Source: Glossina fuscipes | Taxonomy: Eukaryota > Arthropoda > Insecta > Diptera > Glossinidae | NCBI RefSeq assembly: GCF_014805625.2 | Contig: NW_023998431.1 | Coordinates: 3,025,804 to 3,089,803, forward strand | Direction of reading: 5' to 3' | Length of the DNA stretch: 64,000 bases | In this document: one piece after another, positions 13,773 to 23,860 of the stretch | Layout: the number at the start of each line of letters is the position of its first letter | Position numbering within the stretch: the stretch's first letter is position 1 | The notes under the pieces: model-generated | Seen by the model: the letters and a program-made list of their open reading frames with translations, nothing else | The model's database searches: none | What the model was told of the DNA's origin: nothing | Program-made: the position numbers and the translations under genes

Positions 13773-14339
13773 CCCATACCTAGCATAAAATTTAACATTC
13801 CTGAAATATGTCTGCCGATATATCCTTCAAGTAAAACCAATCCCAAAGTCAAAAGTATTCGATTTATGACTCTTCCCAACAGTAATATGTAGCAAATTAA
13901 TACTTATGTATAATATCCGATACTAATCATTGTGCGGATTATTTACCACAAAAATGAGATATTAATTCAAGCTAGCCATTAATCTTTATGAGTGCACAAT
14001 TTTCATGAGTGGAAATTTTCAAGGTATGACTACTTTCTCATAATATGACTACTGAGAGATCGACTAGATTAGGGGTGCAGAGCAGCACATATCATCACCC
14101 ATCTACCGTACATGGGTAACATTTCAAATCATGCCTTTATTTGGATAACTTTTGGATCAAATATCGTCATCAAAAGTCTTTCACTATTCTTCACTCTTAT
14201 CAATATTAATAAAAACGATATCCGCTCCATCTAACAGTAAGCGCGTATACAAATTCGTAGGGGAAAACAATTAAATCTCAAACTCAGACTCTCCCGAATC
14301 GTCAGTTTCATCAAAATAAAAGGCCTATTCGAGCACGTA

Positions 14340-14650
14340 TAACTATGATGAATGCCGATATGTGTAAATAAATGTTATCGGCATTAGTAGTCATTAGCCT
14401 AGCAAGCTCCGTTGAGGAACAGCACACAAGCCCGCGTCATACAATTCTGTTAATTACTTCTGACACGCGATTAGAGCAGTCGACGCATGCCTTTTTGTGC
14501 ATTTTCAATGCATGTCTACTCAGGCAGACACGCAGACAGGCGGACAAACGGACAGGCTTAAATCAAAATTCAAAATTTGATGCTGATCAAGAGTGTATAC
14601 ATTTTATAAGGTCTCTGAAGTCTCCCCAATTTGTTTGCACAAGCGCCAAT
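14340..14650 (+). repeat. Dispersed repeat family A, partial forward copy
   Basis: Shows the family A 3' half: GACAGGCGGACAAACGGACA near 14530-14551, then GATGCTGATCAAGAG and AAGGTCTCTGAAG. Confidence 0.55.
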
Positions 14651-15330
14651 GGATTGTAAATGGATTGTATCTGCTGTCATTATCGGACCTTTTTCTAGCT
14701 CTCGCAATGATAAAAAAATAAAAATTGGCCCGTTGACGAGAACATTTTCTCATCTCCGCTATAGAAGATCGAGTTTTTCAACAAACGAACGCCATTGCTT
14801 TTTTGACGGCTTATGCATTGGTTTTAACTATTCAAGGTAATTTCAAAAAAGGTTTTTTGTTTATTCAATATAAAGAAACCTCGAAATGTCAATTCCAACG
14901 TGCAGGTAATCCCGAAATTCTCAACGCCCTTCAACGTTGAACAGTTCACAAAGCACATATGCATCCATCTACAATTTCTTCCATATGAATTTATGGACGT
15001 GTGTGTGTTATTATAAATTGTGTATATAAGAGTAAACGAAATACACCTTGACACACACACATATATATGTACATATATATATATATACTTTGTGTGTACA
15101 ATATGTATATTGTATTAATTAAAGAGAAGAAAATGATGACAGAATACGTTAGTGTTGATAATAATAAATAGGATGATGGTACTGATGGTGCCTCAGTGCC
15201 TCTCCTAAACTGTCATTTCCTGGCAAATGCAATAATCCACATGTGAAGCAGTGCATTGTTTGGAGTACAATTGTTTGATTTCATGTGTAATCCGCAAGCA
15301 GACACATACCATACAAAAATATATCTTATG

Positions 15331-15379
15331 CTATATATATATATATATATATATTAGTATATATATATTGTATATATAT
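15331..15379. repeat. TA microsatellite
   Basis: Two long TA runs separated by TTAG and TTG interruptions. Confidence 0.85.
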
Positions 15380-15389
15380 TAGTATTTTT

Positions 15390-15690
15390 ATACCCTCCAC
15401 CCTAAGATAAGTGTACATTTATTTTGTATAAACGTTTGCAACACCTCGAAGAAGATTTCAGAGAGCCTCTAGAACATTCTCATCTAATCCTTGATCATCA
15501 TTAAATTCTATATAGATTTAAGCCTGTCCGTGTGTCTGCCTATGTAATAAATATTCAAAACTACACACTTGCCCAAATTTTGCAGAAATACTAAAAGTTC
15601 TTGCGCGCAGATTGATATTAAAAAAGGGGCCAAATCGGTCAGGCGACGTGTCTACAGTGTACCACATAAGCTGTAACAATTGGTGTTTTC
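15390..15690 (-). repeat. Dispersed repeat family A, reverse copy
   Basis: Begins TATACCCTCCACCC, then the reverse complement of family A words: AGATTTCAGAGAGCCTC, CTGTCCGTGTGTCTG and GGGGCCAAATCGGTCAGG. Confidence 0.6.
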
Positions 15691-16079
15691 TAAGAGGGAA
15701 ATAATTAATCTTTTACTCGTTCCTGACAAGCTACAGCAGACAAAAGTATAATACCTGTACAAAAATTCCAAAAAATCAACAATGCCAACCCGATAGTAAC
15801 ATCAAACAAAATTAATTTTTTTTTTTTACATAAAAGGAATTTGAATAGAGCTACAAAGACTGTGCGCTTACGTCTAGCTGAGGTAAGAAATTAACAAATT
15901 AACAATTTTTTAAACAACACTAATTTAGGCATGTTTGATGAATATTACATATGGAGCCCTACCAGCTGGTGGTAAGTCATTGTAAACCGTTGTAAACTCA
16001 ACAAGAGAAATTAGACAAATTTGTTTACTGGTTACTTTTTTTTTTAAATAATTGAGAAAACATGTTTACGAAGGCTACT

Positions 16080-17050
16080 CCCAGTTCCAGAGCAGAAACT
16101 TATTTCTGACCATCGGTTCGGTTCGGAGAAGCCATTGAAAGTAAAAATTATTGCAGCGGTGTGTTCCTTGATGTGGGAAAAACCATCGATAAGGTCTGGA
16201 AAGTTGAGTTACTGTTCAAACTTAAAAAATGTCTTCCAACCATCATGTATTTGCTTCTAAATGACAGATTCAATATATTTAAAATTGCAGGTAGAACAAG
16301 CTAAGGAAGCGTTCCAAGTCGAATACTTCATGCAATTTTTACTTTGGATTTGCCGATCGCTACATCGATCTGCATTCTATCTGCATCCAGTGATGCCATA
16401 AATATTTTCTGCGAACCACAAATTCACCTCAATAAAATTTACTGAAAAAATGAAATATTAAAATAAATGCTGGGCAATCTACGCGCACTACGTAAACAAA
16501 GCTTCTTCACTACTCTCGATTGGCAACAATATCCCCATCAACAACTGTGTAAAATGTATTCGCTTACATGCTGATCAAAAACTAGTCTGGAAAAATCATA
16601 TTAGAGCTAAATGTCAGCAGTATGACATAACGGCCAGGAGACTCCATTCGTCCAGAATCTCAACTTAATCTAAGAAATAAATGCAGCTTATTTAAGAATA
16701 TCCTCCAAGCTGTTTGAACTTACGGCATACAGCTAGTAAGTCTAATATTGAAATACTCCAAAAATATCAATCTAAAATCCTCCTCCATATTGTTAATGCC
16801 ACGTGCTTCACTGGCAACAAAACTATTTACGATAACCTAGACTTTCCAACTCAGCGTATTTCCTCAAAATATCTTGTCAGACTGAATATTGACAGTGTCT
16901 ATTCCGGATGAATCGTGTGAAATAGAAAAATTGAAAAGACACCATATGCCCGAAATTAATTTACTTCTGTTCTTTAGATTGTTTTAAAGAATTTCCAAAT
17001 TCGAATAGGTTTTTTTCATTTACTTAAACATCATATCTATATTATTATAT
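16080..17050 (+). mobile_element. Decayed Jockey-type non-LTR retrotransposon (reverse transcriptase C-terminal part and 3' UTR)
   Basis: Translation across several frames gives stretches typical of Jockey-clade reverse transcriptase: YCSGVFLDVGKTIDKVW, then LLFKLKKCLPTIMYLLLND (about 16150-16265), and later the region after the RT core with KNHIRAKCQQYD (about 16590-16625), TYGIQL (about 16718) and SNIEILQKYQSK (about 16738). The catalytic metal-binding region is scrambled and stops are frequent, so it is inactive. The 3' part, including non-coding sequence to about 17050, aligns with a second copy at 40740-41230, which supports a shared element rather than chance. Confidence 0.7.
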
Positions 17051-17129
17051 GATCATCCCCTTTAAGGGCAATAACCCTTGTTATGTTTCGCATCTTGATA
17101 TACAATTTACTTACAATTTCTTTAATAGT

Positions 17130-17350
17130 AATATCTCTGATAAATATTGTCCCGCTCGCAAAAATGAAAATATCACCTTCAAACTTGGCAACAATATTTA
17201 AAAATGGCCCAAATCGGTTAAAGGACGCGCCTGCAATGTAGCGTAAGTTGAGAACAGCTTCGATTTCTTTGTTTTGCTCCTCATTGCTCGTAATCTGCAA
17301 CAGACATCAAAATTTCCACGTATATTTTACGAAAGTAGAAATAATGAGGC
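17130..17350 (-). repeat. Dispersed repeat family A, reverse copy
   Basis: Contains CTCGCAAAAATGAAAATATC, TGGCCCAAATCGGTT and AAAGGACGCGCCTGCAAT, the reversed core of family A. Confidence 0.6.
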
Positions 17351-18761
17351 GCGCCCATCTAACAATACAGAGTATCGATGTTTAACTAAATTGTTTTTTT
17401 TTATTTAATCTCTTCTAAAATAAAAATGGTGGGTGTAAAATATTCGGTGGCAGCAGAATATAATATGCTAGCTTGTTATTTATTATGAACAAGGTTACGT
17501 GTAGATGTTTGCGGGTAGATGATGCCCTTGTTGTTTCAGACCTAGCATATGGCCTTGGTTTACCATCTTAATAATTGCGCTTCCGAGAAGAGAACATCCA
17601 ACCAGCCAACATCTCGGCGAACAAATTTAAATCGGGTCAGAGTCTCTTGCCATGATTAGTAAACTTCATCGTACTTTATCGAGTCTCTTATTGTTCATTC
17701 CTTATTCAACAAACAAAGGTATAAATCTACCATGAAAGGTATAAAAATACCTTAAGTCGCCATCGATTCTTGGCGGATGTCTTTACTGTATGGGTTTCCA
17801 GTAGCAGCTATTGCCCTCTTTTGCTAATTGCTGCTGTGTTCATGTTATCCTCTCATTGGCATTTTGCTTATTGAACTTTACGGTGTTTTACATGCAATTA
17901 AATCATTGAGTACTTAAAAATCCCGCTTTGAGTGCCAACTTCATTTTATTACTTCTTCGAAAAGTTAATAATCATCGAAGGTGTGTCGAAATTTCTGTTT
18001 ACCGAATTTTTCGAGAAAATTGAATTTAGCAAATAATTGAAGCAGTAATTTAACAATAATTGAATGTCAAAAGTACAATGCAGAAAAAGTTCTCTAACAT
18101 TGTAAGGGTTACTGTGCTCGTTGTAAGTATTTTGGAGGATCTTGATGTCGACCATCAACAGGTGGCCCGACTAGAAGGGCCAATTTAAAAAAGTCCTGTC
18201 TGCTTTAACGTACACCTTATATTAATGCTCCAATATGTTTACACGTATAGCCTGCCCTTCGCGTTTATTGAAATTATTACTGTCATGTATATTATGATGT
18301 ATGATCATGTATATTATCGCTGTCGTTTCACTTCTGCACCTACTATACGTAGCATCATTTCTTTTAACATCCTTTCAAGAGCAAGTGCAGCTTTTCTGAG
18401 CAAAAGTTTCGTCATAATTTATTTATTTATCTTATGCTTGTAAAGCAATCGAACAACTGAGATGTTGACAAAGTCAAAATGCAATTTTTGGTCCATATTT
18501 TTACAGACCGCCTAACATTACGTCGATACGAATGTCCTCTGCAAAAATATCTCACCCAGCAACCAAAGAATAAAAAACTGTATTCCTAATCTCTCATTGC
18601 AAACCAACAAATGGTTTATACTTTTAGGAACGATTTTCATTCTAATGATGATGAGCTCACGCAATTGTGATAAACATATTAGTTTATAGTATCAACTGAG
18701 AGTAAATCACCTTCCGATTATTTGCATTATATCTTATCTATAAAACAAGTGAAAACATTAC
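17351..18761. other. Intergenic DNA, nothing recognised
   Basis: AT-rich, no frame longer than about 70 codons with recognisable content on either strand. Confidence 0.5.
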
Positions 18762-19186
18762 AATCGGAATAGGGCGACGATTAAATACCCTACACCATAT
18801 TGACATGTTTGCCATAAAACACAAAAACTATACTCAGTTTTTATATGAACTTACTTGTTATGAATTACTTATTGTGAAACTATATATTAAAAAGTACGCC
18901 TCTTTGCAAATAAGGGCTTACTCCCCGTAAAAATAGTTCTACCCCAGAGGGTAAAAAATTGAGCATTTGAGATTTTTATATCAAATTACTATTATGGATC
19001 AACCTTCATCATAACATAATAAGACAGTATCGTGGGTGCTTCAAATTTTGTAGAGTTTATTTTTATATTAAATTGCTATTAAGGATTAAATTTCATCGTA
19101 ACATATTAAAATTTGGACTTTTCTGCTCTTTAAGAATCAATTTTTTAATTTCCTTTTAATTTTTTGTTTTTTTTTTTGGTACATTA

Positions 19187-21267
19187 TTAACACTAAAGCT
19201 ACCGACATTCCATGTATACCTATTTCTACCGTGAGCGGTCAAATGACCGCGTCAAAAAAACATATATAAAGTAGATAGTGAACAAAATATTTTTCTGATG
19301 CTACATTAAAAACTCGTTCCCCGCTTTTCGATGTTGTATGTTTTATTTACTTTTATGCATTTTCATCACATTTTTTACAAATTACAACATTTTGTGTTGC
19401 ACATTTTCCACATACGTATTTTTTACATTTCATACAAATTTTGTTTGTTTTGTTGACTTTACAATATCTTATTTGACAAGATCTCCGTTCAGAAGAAACA
19501 GTGTTTGCGTTTATTATTGTTTTTGATGAGCATTCTTGGCTTATTTCTTTTCCTTTCTGATATTCGGTCCCAAGTTCTTCTGCCAACTGAAACAAAAACT
19601 CTTGCCTCGATATATCCTCACCCGTCGGCCATTTGGTCGGTTACATCTACACCGAATTTTGTACTATTATAAACTCTAATTGTCTCTGGTATGCGGGTGT
19701 CATTTTTTTCAATTTCAACGGATGAATGCATTGAACTAAGTATCAATACTTTTTTATTTGGTTTAGCTTTATAAATTGTAAGAATAAAATCTTTCGATTT
19801 GTATAATATTGTTGAGAAGCGTATCATACTATCCTTTGCCTGTCTCGCTAATTTTGGTAGCTCTCTTTTATTTCTCCGGCTAGTTCCAACAAGAGTAGTT
19901 CTTTTTGTTAGAAGTTTACTCGCTAGTGACGCGCTTGTAAAAAAATTGTCAACTGTTATATTTCTCCCATGGCCCGTATATGGTTCTGCTAATTTCAAAG
20001 TTACAAATTCTCCAAGTGGGATTGATGGTTCTCTCCCTTCATCTTTTCCCAAATATGGGAAGCCGTTTACTATATATTTACTAGTTACATCGGAAGCTAA
20101 TCAGAATTTTATACCAAATTTGTCCGATTTATTGGGCATATATTGAGTAAATCTACAACGTGCTTTTGTAGGAAACAATTGTTCATCTATAGTAAGATAT
20201 GCTCCTGGTTTATAACAGTTCTGGCTGTTTTCGATAAATTTATACCAAACTTGAGAAATCAATGCGAACTTATCGTTTTGTAAGCGTTGGCTTCGTTGAT
20301 TTTTGTTGTCAAATCGAATAAATCTCATGATTTCTGCGAAGTCATTTCGACCCATAGTTGTCGAGAAAAAGGACGGACCCCATTTCTTGTTCCATAAATA
20401 TGACAAATTAATATTTTTAGCCTCATATGCGCCGCGTGCATATAGAAGTCCAATAAAAGCATATAATTTTGCAATAGATAAATTCCATTTCGTTTTCAAC
20501 ACTCGAAAAGCCTCTGATTCCGTATATTCTCTTACATGTTCAATCATTTTATGATCAATAATCAAAGAAAATGCTGAAAATGCTCTGCCCTTCATAATAT
20601 CTCGTTTAGCGTATCCTGTCGGTCCTGATATTTCCTTGAAAATATTACAAATCGATGTTCTTCCACTATTAGACCCTTCTTTTATTTTTTTCCAAACAGT
20701 TCCGTTCATAGCAGTTTCAATCTCTTTCTCATTTGTACTTTCGGAACTAACTATAAATGTCTTTCTTTCCTGTCCTCTACGTGTATTCAAAATTTTGTCT
20801 TCGTCCGTTTCACTGTCAAATAAGTCACAATAATTTTCTGCAGTATCATCATCAATACCGTAAACTTCTTGATCATCTTCCGAACAATCCTCGTCGATAT
20901 TATTTATTTTGTCTAATAAGTTGATATTCCACGAATGTCGGACACATTGATTAGATTGTAGATTGTCTACAATTACATTGCAGACTCCTAAAACAATTTC
21001 AAGAACAGGATTATCGAAGAATATAGTCATAAATAACATAAATTTTTCAAGCGGTCAAATGACCGCGCCCGGTCGACTAGACATGATATAATTTTTTTTC
21101 GGAAAATACACATTAAAAAAAAGTTGTAAATATTGAAAAATTGTTTGTATGTATATTTTAGGAAAAGTCAATAAGATACATGATGATACAATAACGTTTT
21201 ATGCGAGAAATTTTAAACGAAAGTTTAAAAACGGTCATTTGACCGCGCGCGGTACGTTTAGTGTTAA
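19187..21267 (-). mobile_element. piggyBac-family transposon, inactivated
   Basis: Bounded by TTAA at 19187-19190 and 21264-21267, the target duplication typical of piggyBac. Just inside, the ends are inverted repeats: CACTAAAGCTACCG on the left, and CACTAAACGTACCG read inward from the right. Subterminal palindromes GCGGTCAAATGACCGC lie at 19235-19250 and 21051-21066, with a related CGGTCATTTGACCG at 21232-21245. The element encodes a broken transposase on the minus strand. The body between the TTAA sites is about 2.07 kb. Confidence 0.93.
19353..21039 (-). pseudogene. piggyBac transposase pseudogene (DDE_Tnp_1_7 type)
   Basis: Begins at an ATG (21037-21039) and reads 312 codons to a TGA at 20101-20103. 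The next codons continue in the same frame (LASDVTSKY), and the position is a conserved Trp in this family (KFGIKFW), so a single TGG to TGA change best explains the break. The frame resumes to 19618. The three catalytic aspartate contexts are visible: YLTIDEQL, ITVDNFF and VDVTDQMA. Right after the third, the frame ends and coding resumes in another frame at ISRQEFLFQLAEE, so a block of roughly 60 codons has been lost with a frame change. The C-terminal cysteine-rich domain (CXXC pairs, about 19353-19490) remains. At least two lesions; no active protein expected. Confidence 0.92.
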
Positions 21268-21838
21268 TATGATCTGATTTTCATCATGAAGCTTTAAAAA
21301 TTACACCTTTTTCTCATATGAACTTCAATTGTCGTTATAGAAGAGAGTGTTAAAAAAATTGCCCTAGACGTCTCAAAGTTTTCACACCAATTTAAAATAC
21401 CGTAATACTATTACTTAGCCACTTTTGTCGTGAAATTTTGAAAATTGTAGATTGAAAACAAAAACACATGAGCACATGTCAGACATCGGACGGACGGACA
21501 AGCTCGATCGGTTGATCTATCTTAAGTCCTTCTGCGTTTTACATATATCCGCACGAATTCAATATACCTTGTACTACAAGTGATGGGGTATAAAAAGCAA
21601 CTTAAAGTATGAAAACTCCTTTGACGTCGTCAAATATCGTTTCACTCCACTTTCACATACTATATATTTTTTGTTATAGAATTTCAAAATGTTCATCAAT
21701 TTTTCACTTTTTCTCATTCAGAAAAAATTCTTGTGTTAAGATTTCAATTTCGAACGAAAAATTTTCCCTTAAATTTTGTTTATTTTTTTTCATTTTTTTG
21801 TTTTTTACCTGAACTTTTTTTTCCAAATTAACGTAAAA

Positions 21839-22843
21839 ATGTCCTCGGACTGTCTTAACGAAAATGATAATAATACTGAAGAGAGTGGTGATAGTGATTA
21901 CAAAAAACATCAACCTGATGAAAATGTTGAATACGAAAATAAAGAAGATATCCACGAAAATGATTACGGACCAAACGATACAGCTAATAACGTATGGAAT
22001 TGCGACAATAAAGACGGTGGGCCTGAGAACTTGTACAACACTGGATCTGACGATTGTATGATTGTCGAAAGTAACGCTGATGGCGCTGATATCATAACTA
22101 ATGAAGACAATTCTAATACTGGGACCACAACTGGCTCGGAGGCTAATACGGAATGGCCCCATTTAAATCGAAGTGGTTGGGCTAAGAAAGCTTGCCTAAA
22201 ATGTTACAACTGTATGAAGGACGTGGTCTTAAAAGGCGTTAGGGCTAAAAACTTGTACAGCACTGGGTCCGACGATCATATGATTGTCGAAAGTAACGCT
22301 GATGGCGCTTATATCATAACTAATGAAAACGACTCTAATACTGGAAGTAAAACTGGCTCGCAGACTAATACAAAATTGTCCCATTCAAATCGAAGTGATT
22401 GGGGTAACAAAGATTGCCTAAAATGTTACAACAATATGAAAGATGTGCTCTTAAAATGTAATAATATGTCAACGCAGGACCAACTTAAAATTGAAGAAAA
22501 TGCAAAAATTCTTTTCACAAAAACGCATAGCGAAGAAGATGGATATATCGATTGGTGTGATTTGAACTTGCAACAAAAAATATCTCTCATTTGGGCTGCG
22601 CTCTGCGAAGAGAATTTATCGGACGATCCTATAGACAATTTTAAACAATTCTATGCAAAGAATGCGCCGCGTAGCAATAACACATCTATGGCGGACCTAG
22701 AGGAGAACTCGCTGATTATATGGGAAACGATGAATACGAAGCAAAGACTCCCGTTTAAAATGCAGGCGTTCATCTCTAAAGTTGCAAAAGGTGAAGCTAA
22801 TGTCGAGGACACTGACGAACGTATTCTAGAAAGTATTCAATGA
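21839..22843 (+). CDS. Acidic protein with 74-residue tandem duplication and HMG-box-like C-terminus, unrecognised
   Basis: Start chosen at ATG 21839 in a good fly context (GTAAAAATG); 334 residues. The N-terminus (1-62) is rich in Asp, Glu and Asn. Residues 63-136 and 137-210 are tandem copies (NLYNTGSDDCMIVESNADGA against NLYSTGSDDHMIVESNADGA), each ending in a CLKCYN motif (Cys119/122/125; Cys193/196). Residues about 266-317 (NFKQFYAKNAP, then LIIWETMNTKQRLPFKMQAF) have the spacing of an HMG box: helix 1, then a Trp-containing helix 2 and a KxRxPF stretch. Divergent HMG boxes of this kind occur in fly sperm chromatin proteins (established knowledge), so a male germline chromatin role is possible but only inferred; the acidic character is unlike protamines. 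It starts about 250 bases from the family B/piggyBac block. Frame, start context and codon-level constraint support a real gene; further 5' exons are possible. Confidence 0.7.
   Translation: MSSDCLNENDNNTEESGDSDYKKHQPDENVEYENKEDIHENDYGPNDTANNVWNCDNKDGGPENLYNTGSDDCMIVESNADGADIITNEDNSNTGTTTGSEANTEWPHLNRSGWAKKACLKCYNCMKDVVLKGVRAKNLYSTGSDDHMIVESNADGAYIITNENDSNTGSKTGSQTNTKLSHSNRSDWGNKDCLKCYNNMKDVLLKCNNMSTQDQLKIEENAKILFTKTHSEEDGYIDWCDLNLQQKISLIWAALCEENLSDDPIDNFKQFYAKNAPRSNNTSMADLEENSLIIWETMNTKQRLPFKMQAFISKVAKGEANVEDTDERILESIQ
22025..22468 (+). repeat. 222-bp coding tandem duplication
   Basis: Units at 22025-22246 and 22247-22468, in frame, roughly 80 percent identical by eye, with several exact runs such as ATTGTCGAAAGTAACGCTGA in both. 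Confidence 0.9.
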
Positions 22844-23465
22844 TTATTGTATCCTGTAAAATTTGTCTTTTTCCTGTATTTTGTAAAATGGTCACGTAAT
22901 TTAATATGCAATCGAAAAAATATAAAAAACGTAGTTGGAAAACTTAAAATTTGATACTATTTTAATACATAAGGAATCAAGAAAATATGTGAGTATAAGT
23001 AACGGCATACGAAGGTTAACTAAGAATAATAGAAACGAAGATCGTAGACTGCTACTACTACTACGGCTTTTCCAACATATTTGGCCATTACGAAGTTAGG
23101 TTCTAACTTTTGAAGCCAGATTTACTTGATATATAGGATTTAGATAAGCTTATTTCCTTTAAAATCTTTGACAGAAAGTCTTTTACAATCGAAAATTAAG
23201 TTACCACTATCCACAGCTTTTATAAAATATTCGACTATATCAGCTCTTTAAAAAAACGACCAGAATACGGATAATGGAACCATACGATGTGAAAGAGACG
23301 GCTAAGTCGAAACTAAATCTTAGAAGGGTCGATATACTCGTATGTATTTTTAAGGTTTCTAAAGGGTTTTTTTTGGAACTAGATGAGTGCCTTGCACGGG
23401 CTCGTCTTTTGATTTTGGACATAAAAATAAGGCAAATTTTTCACATTTGTCGAGATCACGTTTTT
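22844..23465. other. Intergenic DNA downstream of the acidic gene
   Basis: No gene recognised and no canonical AATAAA close behind the stop codon at 22841-22843. Confidence 0.4.
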
Positions 23466-23860
23466 ATATCCTACACTACTTACTAGTTTACAAGGTATAG
23501 CAAGTTTGTGCGGACTTACGTAGCACCCAGAATGGCTTAAGATAGACCCATCTTTTATTATACCGATCGATTCAGAAAATGATTTTAAACTTGTCTGCCC
23601 ATATTTCGACGAAATTTGGTACAATGACATGCTTTAACCCAACCTTATTAAGAATGGTTCGGATCGGTGCACCTTCCCGATCAATCAACCTTATTTTGAA
23701 TAGCCGTTACATGGAAAAAAGTGTAATTATCAAAATTTTTCGACAAAACTCGCTAGGCAATAGACATCCATTGTTATGAAAGATTTGGTGCGGCTGGGGC
23801 AATTTTTTTAACTGCCTGTCTACGCAAACTGAAGCCTACAACAATTTTTTAAGAATTTTT
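23466..23860 (+). repeat. Dispersed repeat family B, 5' partial copy
   Basis: Starts TATCCTACACTACTTACTAG, followed by TTATTATACCGATCGATTCA, GAATGGTTCGGATCGGTGCA and TTCGACAAAACTCGCTAGGC, the family order. The 3' part is missing. Confidence 0.65.

Larger units (their letters stand above)
7046..14339. other. Gene-poor intergenic DNA
   Basis: No supported gene. A 68-codon frame at 7653-7859 starts in a fair context (AAAATG) but shows no domain. TA-rich tracts lie at 7931-7947 and 8045-8075, and CT tracts at 9002-9025 and 13754-13772. The rest is AT-rich with scattered short homopolymers. Confidence 0.5.
18762..21590 (-). repeat. Dispersed repeat family B copy, interrupted by a piggyBac element
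   Basis: The left edge reads ATACCCTACACCAT at 18785-18798, the inverted-repeat word of family B. The right edge is GTACTACAAGTGATGGGGTA ending at 21590, the other family B end in reverse. Interior words on both sides of 19187-21267 match intact copies elsewhere; for example the reversed GCAATTTAATATAAAAATAA stretch resembles the copy at 37.6 kb. Removing the piggyBac leaves about 750 bases, in line with other copies (650-1000 bases). Confidence 0.7.

Noticed and set aside
21704..22162. 152-codon minus-strand hydrophobic frame
   Set aside because: It is the reverse of the acidic gene, whose Asp/Asn-rich codons read as Ile/Val/Phe on the other strand.
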